Shown: positions 11,063-20,999, counted from the stretch's first letter. The stretch is 64,000 nucleotides of DNA from Thysanoteuthis rhombus (GCA_963457665.1 OY735201.1:25155387-25219386); one strand, 5' to 3'. Translations and numbers: made by a program. The notes: generated by a model from the sequence alone, not told the origin.

Positions 11063-12424
11063 TAGGAGGAAATAATTCTTTCTGTCCATTGGATTCTTTT
11101 CGAGACTCTACGCAGCGTAAAAGAAGATTAATATTGCAGAAAACTTTTGGGTCATTTCTGTTAAGTGTTTGATGGATTTTTATGAAGAGTAGGTCATCTT
11201 CAAAGAACAGAAGTAACCTCGGGGGATAAAAAGCATCGCTGTCAATGTTTTCGGGGGATTCATTCATTTATTGCTTGTTGCTTGCAGCCAGACCACTCAT
11301 GGGGTTCAGGAGAGTAGGGTAGAGGGTTTCAGCTTGCGTCATTGAGCGTTATGTAGAGATCGGTTTTGACTTTAGAGAGTTAACGGGATTGCCACAAGAG
11401 TCTCTCTACATGATCTCCGCCCACTCAAGGCATCTGGAATATCCAAACGGTCATTCATCTAGATACTGACCATTTTCGCCATAACTTTACGAGCAACGAC
11501 ATATGTTTACACCTTGTTTAGTGCTGTTATTTTGTTCCAGAATAGTCCATATTTTAACAATGTATTTTTCATCCTCCTATTAGTTACATTAATTTGTACA
11601 GCAATACCTTGACTCTACAACATCGACATCCGCAATAATCAAAACCACTCTATTCAAGGTTTTCGTGTATTAAGAAGTTCTGTGATTATTAGGTTTGTCA
11701 TAATTCCACAAAGCCTTTGAAGATTACTGCATTTCTTCCTTGATTCAAGAGATGATGCAATACAGGTAAAAAAAAATGGAAGAAATGATTTCAAAAATAT
11801 TGGAAAATTGACAAATGTTTATTGCAAATAAATGATTACATGCTTTTCTCTGTCGATATTTGTAGCTCTTATTAGCATGAACTAAACCTAAAGGCGAGAA
11901 AAGTCAAGACAAAATAATGATATAATTCAAGATTTCATTGATCAAAGCTTGTATAATTGAACATAAATACGTACGTCTCATCAAATCCACCAGTTTTTTT
12001 TTGTTGTTTTTTTTTTTTAAGTGTGGCTGGATTTGTCTAAGTGGAAGAATCCTTTGTTTCATGGTTTTGATCTTTATCAGCAGAAAAGTTACTTTCAAGT
12101 TGAACGGTCCATTATTACGGACAGAGAAATGACATCTTTTATTCTATAAAGAGATTGAAATAGAATTAAATATATACAAAATCAGTTTCTAACGATAACC
12201 AACATCTAATTCAGATCTGACTTAATATTAGAAACCTTCAATCAAACTTGTTAGCACAAGTTTCTTCAGCCTTGAAGATGATCTGTTTGCTGACTAACTA
12301 TAAATGTATCACAAGAACAGGCCACACCAAATCAAAAATTTATTCCTTATTATGTCAAGAAAGGAACTTTTTATTTTTTTAAATCCCTAATTCCAAGAAA
12401 TGATAAATTGGTCACTTAATTTAC
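11063..12424. other. No gene seen
   Basis: A 1.3 kb AT-rich stretch. Opposed short frames around 11,904-12,132 come from a T-run (11,994-12,019) and are not gene-like. Confidence 0.35.
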
Positions 12425-12485
12425 AGCATTAGGTACCCAGTTTAGCATTATAGCTACATTGTAAATATAATCTTCATTTAAATTA
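12425..12485 (+). repeat. 'tagcattatagctac' dispersed motif, copy 1
   Basis: The core 'ttagcattatagctacattg' (12,443-12,462) recurs with small changes near 44,715 and 45,078. The resemblance to the central part of the ~450 bp element ('tttagcatgaacttacattg') suggests a distant subfamily (inference). Confidence 0.4.
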
Positions 12486-12929
12486 TTAATCCATAGACCC
12501 CAAAAAATGTGGATGATTCGAAATTTGGAATAGAAGAATGTGCCTGAAATTGGAAGGGAAAATTCTTCTGAGAAATTTATTTATATACGTAAGATAGGAA
12601 ATTATCTTATTCCATGCTGTACCTCAATCATTGAATATAAATAACTTTCAAGTATTTGCTATCAAATGCTAGATATTGTTTACAAAAGGCAGTCAAGATT
12701 CTAGGGTTTCCATTTGTATGAAATCCGACTTTAAAGGTCTTTACATGATCATGAAGATTGTCCGAACGAATTTTCCTTTTGTTTTTTAAAGATATATGTA
12801 TTCAAAATATCACTACAATCATCTAGGTATAAATGCAACGGACCAAGTTGTCTGAAGATCAAACACCATTGCTATTTCTATTTAAACTGATTGACTGTAA
12901 TTGTTGTATTGGGTATATGATAAATGCAT

Positions 12930-13060
12930 TCACTGATATACAGGACTCGCCTGTTTAGATAATCACGTGGTACTGGTTTCGAATCACGACAGGGGAATGT
13001 TATTTCTAATATATCAGTCTGATTTGAGGCCACGGGATGAATTAATATTGAAGTGTATCC
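12930..13060 (+). repeat. Possible tRNA-derived SINE relic
   Basis: A 'ggtttcgaatcacg' block near 12,976 resembles a pol III B box (GGTTCGANTCC). It lies about 40 bases after a weak A-box-like stretch near 12,945. No second copy was seen in this window, so the call is weak. Confidence 0.2.
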
Positions 13061-13129
13061 CCCCCTAAATGGGGTGTGGATTGTCCTTGTTCTTATTACC
13101 CTCGGACCACAAAGTTAACTGGAATAGGG

Positions 13130-13771
13130 TTTGAAAAAAAATTGCATTTAGGTTCTTTTAACCAAGTTTTGTTCAAAATACGAAAGAAAAAAGGTTATTG
13201 CCGTACATCATTTTATTCTTTGAATTACGTCTCTTATATTTTCATGGTAAAATAATGCTTGAACATGATTTTAAAGATTGGAAAAAGTAGCTAATACTTT
13301 ACAAAAGTCGGTCAATCTGCAACTTGTAGAATAATTTGGCAAACCTGCCTTGCTACATTCTTGTACCGAAAAGATAAAAAAAATCCTTATACATTCTGGA
13401 ATAGTACTAAAAATGGCATAATCCCATCTCACATGGATTTAAAAAAAAAATTCCATACATGTCTACCTACCGTATTTTACACCTGTAAAAACAAGGAAAA
13501 CCGGAAATCACTTAACTGCTATAGACAACCACACTTACCACACATGGAAAAAAATCTTGAGAGAATTGGTTATCAGTTGGTGAAGATCCAATACTTTCAT
13601 CTTAAATTATTGAGTTTCAAAAAGCGTGACTAACGAGCTAGGTCGGGCCAGGAAGTTTCGGTCGTGTTCTAAATCTAAATGAATCATCAAAACATGTTTT
13701 ACCAAGAATAAATAACCGCATCTTTCTATCTTTAATTGTTTCTGAGACATGGGACAGTTCTTTGACCACTA
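13130..13771 (+). repeat. Unclassified dispersed repeat, copy 1 of a pair
   Basis: It aligns by eye over its full length with 59,510-60,190 in the same orientation. Shared landmarks in order are 'tattttcatggtaaaataat' (13,239 and 59,614), 'aatttggcaa.cctgc/ccttgc', 'tatacatt', 'gacaaccacac/attt', 'gcttcaaaaagcgtgac' (about 13,614 and 60,028) and 'aatcatcaaaaca'. There is no common open frame. It could be a non-autonomous transposon or an old duplication. The last 20 bases or so run into an RTE relic on the other strand. Confidence 0.55.
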
Positions 13772-14540
13772 CTTACCATTATCAGTCTTTTAGCGTCCGT
13801 CGTTGGACATAAACTTTTTCCAAAATTAGCAAGACTCTCTATCGCAGGCATCACGGAGTCAGTACTGTCTGGTTTGTTACGTAATTTTGTCGGCCCCTGT
13901 TTCGCATGTGATCTCTTGGGATCAGTGTTGTGAGTTGTGATGTCCACTGGTTGTCAGACTTTCTTGCAACATGACCAACCCATTGCCACATGTTTTCTTA
14001 TGGATTCTACGATACCTCAGATTTCTGTCTTTCTTCTTAATTACCTTGCTGCCTTGTGATCTCTATGTGTGAGGTTGAGCATGATTCTCTCATGTGCACG
14101 TTGTTTTATTTTCAGTCTAAGGGTTAGTCTATTAGTTAGGTTCCATGTTTCAGCTCCATAGGTGACTATTTGGTTGAATACTCTTCTTTTTAGCACTGAA
14201 AGAATTTTCTACTTTCTCTAGTTCAGCGTCTTCAATTTTGATTGTCGTGTTTTTGTTTCTAACATATTCCTTGTTCATGTCATTTTTCACTGAATTTTTG
14301 CTATGTGGAGGCCAGCTTTCTGGCTTTCTTCGTTCAGTCAGTCCAGCATCAACTGGAGGCTATGGAGATTCCCAGCCAAAGGGATGATATCATACGCAAA
14401 TCTGAGTTTGCTTAGGTATTTGCTGTCTATTCTGATTCCTTTGTTTTCCCAGCCTGGGTTCCGGAAGGCAGACTGTGAAGAGTTTAGGTGAGCTGGCATC
14501 TCCTTGTCTCAGCCCCTTTTCGAGTTTTCATGTAGCCTAA
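13772..14540 (-). mobile_element. RTE-like retrotransposon, RT to C-terminus relic
   Basis: Read on the minus strand, the part from about 14,480 down to 14,290 gives KYLSKLRFAYDIIPLAGNLH then SLQLMLD. This is the catalytic RT block with the two aspartates of the usual F-A-D-D box changed to Y-D. The region near 14,100-14,160 gives GAETWNLTNRLTLRLKIKQR, the conserved 'G.E.W.L' block. The 3' end near 13,800 gives GKSLCPTTDAKRL, as in the other RTE copies. Frameshifts separate these blocks. It is inactive. Confidence 0.65.
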
Positions 14541-14647
14541 TAAAGGGAACGCTGTGCCTATAGATATGTCACAATATTCTGACGTATACTTGGTTTACTC
14601 TTTAGGGATTTCCACTGAGTGGAAAGCTTTAATGTCGGTTGAATTGG

Positions 14648-14840
14648 AGGAAAAAGACAACTTCTGACTTTCCCCATCCTCATCACGTAGAACATGGAGA
14701 AGAAAGACAACTTCTAACCTTCTTCACCGGATCGATCTCCACCTTCTAAATTAATACCCAACCCAGACTGTCACTAATGTAGCTTATGGGGGGGTAGAGA
14801 AAGACAACTCCTGTCTTTTCCCATCTCTCTCTTAGGAGAA
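14648..14840 (+). repeat. Three-unit 'GAAAGACAACT' direct repeat
   Basis: The block 'aaagacaactYctRaMctttcccc' recurs near 14,653, 14,701 and 14,798, each time followed by a C-rich 'ccatc' segment. Spacing is about 48 and 97 bases, that is, one and two units of a ~48 bp period. Confidence 0.5.
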
Positions 14841-16220
14841 CTGCAGAATTTTTGTACCTATTGTACAAGTGAAAAAATTCGACAAAAACGTTCCAGTTGT
14901 CAATAAAGACTCGCCCCTGATGAGGACTTAACAGTATATCTATTTAGTATATGCCGTCATTTTTGAAAGAACAAGTATACTCTGATCAGAAAAATTGACA
15001 AGGTTCAGTGGACTTGATGCAAAGGTTATGTGATGCTTTTTGAAGAGAAGCCTCGATGGCACGTAAACCTCCCTCGCTCGCTAAAGGTGAAGCGGTGAAG
15101 CAAATACCATTAATTTGTGAGGGGAATATTTTGAGAGTTACTGAACAAAAGAGAATGTGATGATTATATATTAGGATGTTTCATCGGAGGTCGGGGTTGT
15201 TATGTGAAGTCTACAGTCTAGGTGAGGAGGAAGAAGGTGTGCCCTGCCTCTATAACGGTTTACGGGTTGAAATTTCGTTTTTGCTTATTTTTAGCAAAGC
15301 AAAATACATAAAGTTACATTAGATTTTCTCAAAAGCATATTTAGATAACAACTGAAATGATTTACTAGTTTGTTATCAGAGAGTTAGAGCTGTATTATGA
15401 TTCTCCCGTGTAGAAATCCTTGAGTATTTTTGCGGAACATGCTCTTATACAAGTGAATATCAATGGGCCTGAAAGCTACATAGACGTGACCAAAACAAAA
15501 CCTGAATTGTTTTACTACATATAACAGCATATATGTCGATATTTTAAGCATGAATAATTTAGTCTAATGGATTATATCAGTCTGCATAGAGACCCTAAGA
15601 ACTTACAGCGCTTCCTTATTTTAGACAGTCGACTGATCCGAAGGATATTGGACAAATCCTTAATTTTGGGATATACTTATGTGCTGGCATATGCATTAGA
15701 CACTGTGTTGAGGTAAACGATCCTTTTTGTCGGACTCTTGATTACGTAAAAGCTATTAGTGTAGCCTTGCAATATGGCTGGAGAGGAAGGCCTTTTTCCG
15801 ATGATGCAGTGATCAAATAAAATCACGGATCGATCTGCAATTTACATGTCAGCTCTAATTACATCCAACGGCTAATCAGGTTACACGCCATCATTGCAAT
15901 CATTTTATGTTTTATAACGCCGTTAGATCAGCAGAAATCTCTACGGGCCAGTTTCAATATTTCCCCGCCATTTTGTCTTTCATCCTACGTTATTCAGTTG
16001 CAGCTCTTTATCTTCACCTACCCTTCCTCCCACCCCCTCTTCCTCTGTCCATATATGTCCGCTGCCCACACGCACTTGGACCTTTACTATTGATCAAGGA
16101 ACCATAGCCGTTAACAGGCGTGTACTTCAGCAAAGATTCACGGATACAGATATGAACAAGTATGTGCAGTGTGCATTTGCAAGTGCATGTGTTTGTAGAC
16201 GTATTTGCATGTGTGTGTAG

Positions 16221-16222
<2 letters not shown>
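14841..16222. other. No gene seen
   Basis: A 1.4 kb unremarkable AT-rich stretch. A 66-codon plus frame at 15,907-16,107 shows no family resemblance. Confidence 0.35.

Positions 16223-16297
<75 letters not shown>
16223..16297. repeat. Compound (TA)n(TG)n microsatellite
   Basis: About 21 TA units pass directly into about 16 TG units. Confidence 0.97.
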
Positions 16298-16298
<1 letters not shown>

Positions 16299-16555
16299 CT
16301 TGTGCATGCATTTGATTGTGTGTACATGCGTCAGTTGCTCTATGTATGTTTTTGCCTACGTGTGTGTATCTTTATAGAGCTGGTAAGCAGAACAATTTCA
16401 GGTTTGTGAGTATGTGTTAGTATATGTGAGTGTGTGTGTGTGGTCGCCTCCAAGTGTCTATCTTTACTGAGTGGGGAAAATCTGAACGATTCGAGGTTAA
16501 TAAAAGATCGAAAGAGTAATACGAAGTTCCACATGACGCTAATCGAATTCGTAGA

Positions 16556-16775
16556 TGTATCAATAATAATAATAATGAGGATCATGATATCATCATCGGT
16601 GATATTGCTACTAATAATACAAATACTACTAATAATAGTAATGATATTATCATCGATATAAATATTTGGGAATCCTCGTCATCATTAAGAATAATAATCA
16701 TTATATCATCCCCAATGGTAATAATCATATCTTCATCCATCGTGACATCAATTCAACTACTACTACTACAACTCC

Positions 16776-16776
<1 letters not shown>
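16556..16776. repeat. Imperfect AAT/ATC/ATA-rich trinucleotide region
   Basis: Mixed degenerate trinucleotides (aataat, atcatc, tactact) form the flank of the next perfect (AAT)n run. Confidence 0.6.

Positions 16777-16837
<61 letters not shown>
16777..16837. repeat. (AAT)n microsatellite
   Basis: About 20 AAT units just upstream of a plus-strand RLE copy. Confidence 0.97.
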
Positions 16838-16899
16838 TCCTTATCAATAATGATGATCATGATACCATCATCGAGAAGAAGAAGAAAAATGAAAATAAA

Positions 16900-17430
16900 C
16901 CACATATTACCCAGTGACTTTGACATCCAAATTGACCATTGCATCCAAGTGAGAAACGGAGGACCGGCCAAATAATGGCCGTACCTGCATATCATATAGT
17001 AAATAGGAAAGAGAGTGAAAAACTAGAAAAGTACCAGGACCTAGCATGAGAACTGGAGAACATATGGAACACGAAAGTCAGGGTGACACCATTAATACTG
17101 GGTGCTCTCGAAACTGTACGAAAAACTGTACGAAAGCAATATCGGAAAAACCAGTGATAGCAGAATTACAGGGGACCGTACGAATACTGAGGAGAACACT
17201 GGTAGTATGACGACCCTTAGGAACGGTGAAGGCAGTTCAAATCACAAGCTGGAGCCCTGAGGAGACTCACTATCACTGAGCCTACAGCGATAACTACCGT
17301 GCAATGTTTTGGAATAGTCATACACAGCGATTCCCTAGAAAGTCAGTGCGAAGATGTTGGCTTGAGACTTGAGGGGATCTATGGAGACAATGTCACAGTC
17401 TCGGGCAATGACCACTAGGCAACTGGTGTG
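16900..17430 (+). mobile_element. RLE retrotransposon, truncated copy A
   Basis: It starts inside the nuclease domain: 'gactttgacatccaa' at 16,916 gives the DFDIQ block of copy C. It continues in broken frames through the YQDLARE and PVIVGAL region and two UTR units. It ends at 'ggcaactggtgtgaa' (17,418-17,432), where imperfect then perfect (AAT)n follows. The distal hairpin CACTAG-GCAA-CTGGTG at 17,413-17,428 is fully paired with one G-U pair. The proximal one is degraded. Confidence 0.7.
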
Positions 17431-17491
17431 AATAGAAATAATGATGATTTTGATGATGATCGTATCATCATCGATACGAATAATGATATTT

Positions 17492-17493
<2 letters not shown>

Positions 17494-17572
<79 letters not shown>
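17494..17572. repeat. (AAT)n microsatellite between copies A and B
   Basis: About 26 perfect AAT units. Confidence 0.98.
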
Positions 17573-17875
17573 TAAGGACTACAGCACTAATTGTTTTCAG
17601 TGACCTAACAGAGGAAGGAAAATGAATGTGGAAACGTAAACCACAGCACTGGCATTATCGAAGGCGAAAGAGAGAAAAGATGTTGGCTGAAGACCTGAGG
17701 AGACTTATTGTCACTTAGCCTTCAGCAATGACTACTGGGCAACCGGTAAGAAACTGTAAACTGCAGTAGTACTGTGACCTATGAGAACTTGGAGAGAAGG
17801 GCTGGAGACTTGAGGAGACTTACTGTCACACAAACTCCAGCGGTTACCACCAGGCAACTGGTATGAGATTGCAAA
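17573..17875 (+). mobile_element. RLE retrotransposon 3' UTR fragment, copy B
   Basis: It contains only the 3' UTR: the 'cgaaagagagaaaagatgtt' region and both tandem units. It is bracketed by (AAT)n runs. The last bases, 'gagattgcaaat', join an imperfect then perfect (AAT)n run. Confidence 0.7.
17733..17863 (+). other. Two GCAA-loop hairpins in the 3' UTR of copy B
   Basis: The proximal hairpin is TACTGG-GCAA-CCGGTA (17,733-17,748). Compared with copy C its outer C-G pair is replaced by T-A, a compensatory double change. The distal hairpin is CACCAG-GCAA-CTGGTA (17,848-17,863), with only the outermost pair broken. Confidence 0.6.
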
Positions 17876-17942
17876 TCATAATGATAATAATGATGGTAAT
17901 AATAATAATGATAATAACAATAATAATGATAATAATAGTAAA

Positions 17943-18035
<93 letters not shown>

Positions 18036-18047
18036 AAGAAGAAGAAA
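17943..18047. repeat. Compound (AAT)n(AAG)n microsatellite
   Basis: About 21 AAT units change to about 14 AAG units near 18,005. It sits between the 3' end of copy B and the 5' truncation point of copy C. The same AAT-to-AAG order occurs at 29,317-29,493. Confidence 0.97.
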
Positions 18048-18048
18048 G

Positions 18049-19446
18049 AATACCTCGGAAGGATAAGGAAAATATTAGAAACCAAATTAAACAGCAGAAA
18101 TCTAATAAAAGGAATGAACACCTGGGCTGTGTCAGTAGTTAGGTATACAGGACCATTCCTAGGATGGACAAAAGAAGAGCTCCAATCAATGGATAGGCGA
18201 ACAAGGAAACTAATGACAATGCATAAAGCATTACACCCTAGGGATGATAGATAGACTATACGTCAAGAGAAAAGAAGGTGGAAGGGGGTTCATCAGCATA
18301 GAAGATTGTGTCCAGAGAGCTAAAACAGTCCTAGATAGATATGTGCAAACAAAAAGTGAAGAAATCATAAAGAGAGCGAGAGATAGTGCAACAAACAATA
18401 AAGTAGAAAAACAATAGAACAGTACAGCAAACAAGAAAAGAAAGATGGGAAGGGAAAAAATTGTACGGCGAGTTTAAAAGACAGATACAAGATATAGCAG
18501 ACGAGAAATCATGGACGTGGTTACGAAAAGGAAACCTTAAGAGAGAAACAGAATCGCTCATCATGGCAGCCCAAAACAAAAGCCTCAGGACAAACTACAT
18601 AAAAGCAAAAATCGACAGAACACAGACAAACAGCAAATGCCGCATGTGCGGTGAAAGAGATGAGACAGTAAACCACATAACTAGTGAATGTAGTCAACAC
18701 GCTCAGAAGGAGTATAAGCATAGACACGATAGAGTAGCAACGATGATACACTGGGAACTAAGCAAACAAATGGGATTCAACCATGTGGAAAAGTGTTATC
18801 AGCACAAGCCAGAGGCAGTTTTGGAGAATGACAAGCACAAACTACTCTGGGACTTTGACATCCAAAGTGACCACCTCATCCAGGCAAGAAGACCGGACTT
18901 AGTAATAGTAGACAAAAAAAGGAAGGCCTGCCAAATAGTAGACGTTGCTGTACCTGCATACCATAGAGTAAAAAAGAAGGAGGGTGAAAAAAGGGAAAAA
19001 TACCAGGACCTAGCAAGGGAGTTAAGGAAGATGTGGAACATGAAAGCCAGGGTAGTACCGGTCATAGTGTGCGCACAAGGAACTATTCCCAAAACACTGA
19101 GGGTGAGACTGGAAGAGATCGGGATTAGGGGAAGGATAGAGACTGTACAGACCACAGCACTACTGGGAACTGCACGGATACTGAGGAAGGTGCTAGAGAT
19201 ATAAGTACTGCAACGAATTGTAGCTCTGTCATGATATGCGAAAGAGAGAGGAGACGTTAGCTGAAGACCTGAGGAGACTTATTGTCACTCAGCCTCCAGC
19301 GATAACCACTGGGCAACCGGTGTGAAACTGTAAATCGCAGAATTACTGCGACCTATGAGTACTTGGAGAGGAGGGCTGGAGACTTGAGGAGACTTGCTGT
19401 CACTCAAACTCCAGCGGTTACCACCAGGCAACTGGTGTGAGATTCC
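18049..19446 (+). mobile_element. RLE-type non-LTR retrotransposon (Dong/R4-like?), best copy C
   Basis: This is a 5'-truncated copy starting in the region after the RT fingers/palm. The reading is RIRKILETKLNSRNLIKGMN, then TWAVSVVRYTGPFLGWTKEE and LQSMDRRTRKLMTMHKALHP. A frame break follows near 18,245-18,260 and a stop near 18,417. From 18,461 a 247-codon frame is open to the natural end at 19,204. The 3' UTR (19,205-19,446) has two tandem units and passes into (AAT)n. It is flanked by trinucleotide repeats on both sides. The RT catalytic core is missing, so it cannot be autonomous. Confidence 0.85.
18461..19204 (+). CDS. C-terminal part of an RLE-type retrotransposon polyprotein (zinc knuckle + restriction-like endonuclease)
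   Basis: This is the open remnant of a larger polyprotein. The ATG is probably internal, because related sequence continues upstream (in disrupted frames) to 18,049. Residues 60-77 form a zinc knuckle C-x2-C-x8-H-x4-C (C60, C63, H72, C77). Residues 144-146 are R-P-D and D161 follows in QIVDVAVP, the PD-x-D core of the PD-(D/E)XK restriction-like endonuclease found at the C-terminus of R2/R4/NeSL-type elements. That nuclease nicks the target DNA to start target-primed reverse transcription. The conserved tail PVIV..QGTIPKTL...TALLGTARILRKVLEI ends at the stop. There is no intron and no stop within the frame. It is unlikely to make a functional element protein, since RT is missing. Confidence 0.7.
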   Translation: MYGEFKRQIQDIADEKSWTWLRKGNLKRETESLIMAAQNKSLRTNYIKAKIDRTQTNSKCRMCGERDETVNHITSECSQHAQKEYKHRHDRVATMIHWELSKQMGFNHVEKCYQHKPEAVLENDKHKLLWDFDIQSDHLIQARRPDLVIVDKKRKACQIVDVAVPAYHRVKKKEGEKREKYQDLARELRKMWNMKARVVPVIVCAQGTIPKTLRVRLEEIGIRGRIETVQTTALLGTARILRKVLEI

Positions 19447-19450
19447 AAAT
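19262..19450 (+). other. Tandem 3' UTR units with GCAA-loop hairpins (copy C)
   Basis: Two ~73 bp units (19,262-19,335 and 19,378-19,450), about 116 bases apart, share 'gaggagactt.ttgtcactca' and end in '...gtgtgaaactgtaaat' or '...gtgtgagattccaaat'. Each contains a hairpin. The first is CACTGG-GCAA-CCGGTG (19,307-19,322), paired with one G-U. The second is CACCAG-GCAA-CTGGTG (19,422-19,437), a perfect 6 bp stem. GCAA fits the GNRA tetraloop class. The second lies 9 bases before the (AAT)n tail. Confidence 0.7.
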
Positions 19451-19490
19451 AATAATAATAACAACAATAATAATAATAATAATAATAATG

Positions 19491-19522
<32 letters not shown>

Positions 19523-19555
19523 CATAATAATAATAACAACAACAACAACAACAAC

Positions 19556-19597
<42 letters not shown>

Positions 19598-19625
19598 CAT
19601 AATAATAATAATAATAATAATAATA
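19447..19625. repeat. Long (AAT)n microsatellite with ACA interruption
   Basis: About 180 bases of AAT units, with an (ACA)n block near 19,536-19,556 and CAT interruptions. It forms the 3' tail of copy C. Confidence 0.97.
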
Positions 19626-19669
19626 GCAACAATAGCACGAATACTTTTAATAATCATAAAAACTAAATC

Positions 19670-20200
19670 CCCTTGAAAAAATTATAATCGGAATCAAATA
19701 AAATAGAAAAAATTACATCAACAATGAAATTATCCAAGCAATAACTGGGATATCGAAAAACCCCAAAGCAAGATTACACTGATCTTCCACAGACAAATAA
19801 AAACGATGCTGATAGAACGGCATGGACATGGATGCAAAGAGGACATTCGAAGAGGGAAATTGAATTCTTATCAATGTCGACCAAGAACAATTCTATCAAA
19901 TTAACAATATTAAAATCAAGACAAAGCGAAATGATTAATGTACACGATAAAAAAGAATGATGGGATTGTCAATCATATCAAAACCAAATGTAGCAACTTA
20001 AGTTAAGAGGATTACAAATATAGGCATGATTGATGATTGGGTAGGAGTGATCCACTGGGAATTGTGCAAATGACTGATATTTGACCATACATTCTATTGT
20101 TATATACACAAACCAGAATTAATCTTGGAGGTTGAAAAATAAAACTTGCCTGGATATTGAGATTCAAACAGATTTCGTAATATTGGCCTGAGGAAGTAAG
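19670..20200 (+). mobile_element. RLE retrotransposon, old decayed copy D
   Basis: It lies directly after the (AAT)n tail of copy C. A frame near 19,825 reads AWTWMQRGHSKREIEFLSMS then TKNNSIKL, matching SWTWLRKGNLKRETESLIMA of copy C. Further blocks match the zinc-knuckle region and, near 20,158, DIEIQTDFVILA matches the DFDIQSDH...LVIV block. Many stops. No UTR unit is recognisable. Confidence 0.6.
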
Positions 20201-20299
20201 AGGATGCACGCTGCTTCTATAACAGCTCGCAGCAAAACAAATGTTAGATTCTCTTTTTGCTTTCTGCCTCTTTCGTAAACAAAAAAGTGGCGTAAGGTG

Positions 20300-20740
20300 A
20301 AATACCTAGACAAGATGCTACCAGCTTACCCAAACACTTCACAGCCTGCCTCAAGATGATTTTCAGAAGACTAGATTGGAAGAATAAAGGAATCTACAGA
20401 AACGGCGAATATCTGAACCTAAGATTTGCAGACAACATTGCCTTTTTAGCAGTGAGCCTACGCGACCTCCAACTAATGCTAGATGAAATATATGAAGAGA
20501 GCAAGGAAGTCAGCTAACACATGAAGACGAAGATCATGTGCAACAACCACGTTGGAAATCCCTAGAGATCACTTGAGCAACCGAGGCCGGCAGAATATTA
20601 GATGGAGAAACAAGCAGGACTAATTCAGAGAGTACTGCCTCTGCGACGCCCACGATAAAGAAGTGTGGCAAATCCTGGGGAAGGTCCTAGTCCAACAATG
20701 GACGTTAGGAGAAAGATGTGATGATGATGAAGAAATAACC
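20300..20740 (+). mobile_element. RTE-like retrotransposon, RT catalytic block joined to 3' end
   Basis: From about 20,335 it reads FTACLKMIFRRLDWKNKGIY then RNGEYLNLRFADNIAFLAVS and LRDLQLMLDEIYEESKEVS. This is the RT palm, with the F-A-D-D box changed to F-A-D-N. After a deletion it resumes near 20,610 with the C-terminal block ('cgcccacgataaagaagtgt'; AHDKEVWQILGKVLVQQW in copy terms) and ends in (GAT)n at about 20,720-20,738. Confidence 0.7.
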
Positions 20741-20759
20741 CCGATCAGATCCGGATGAT

Positions 20760-20965
20760 AAACGTTAGGTAATATCTAAGACTTGTCAAGTTGACCCAAT
20801 TAGTAAGATAGCTTCCAGGGTTTTACATATTGGTTCACCCTCTCATTTTGTTGAGGATTATTCTTGTTGTTTTTGTTGTTCTTGTAAAGGTTGGAAAACA
20901 AAGTCAACCGTAGACTTAGTACGTTAGCTAGACAAAAAGTCAAGGATAGAGGAAGTTGCGAAAAA
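20760..20965 (+). repeat. Dispersed motif 'tgaggattgttcctgttgt', copy 1
   Basis: The stretch 'ttgttgaggattattcttgt' near 20,857 and its T-rich sequel match 49,925-50,020 in the same orientation. The function is unknown. Confidence 0.35.
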
Positions 20966-20999
20966 ATAGGTGAAGTAGAAAGCCCCCAAAGAGTGTATA

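Noticed and set aside
18799..19155. A 118-codon minus-strand frame
   Set aside because: It is the antisense shadow of the RLE endonuclease frame at 18,461-19,204.
15230..20290. Possible shared repeat between 15,230-15,300 and 20,205-20,290 ('ctctataac...tttttgctt')
   Set aside because: Only two short blocks agree, which is too weak to separate from chance in AT-rich DNA.
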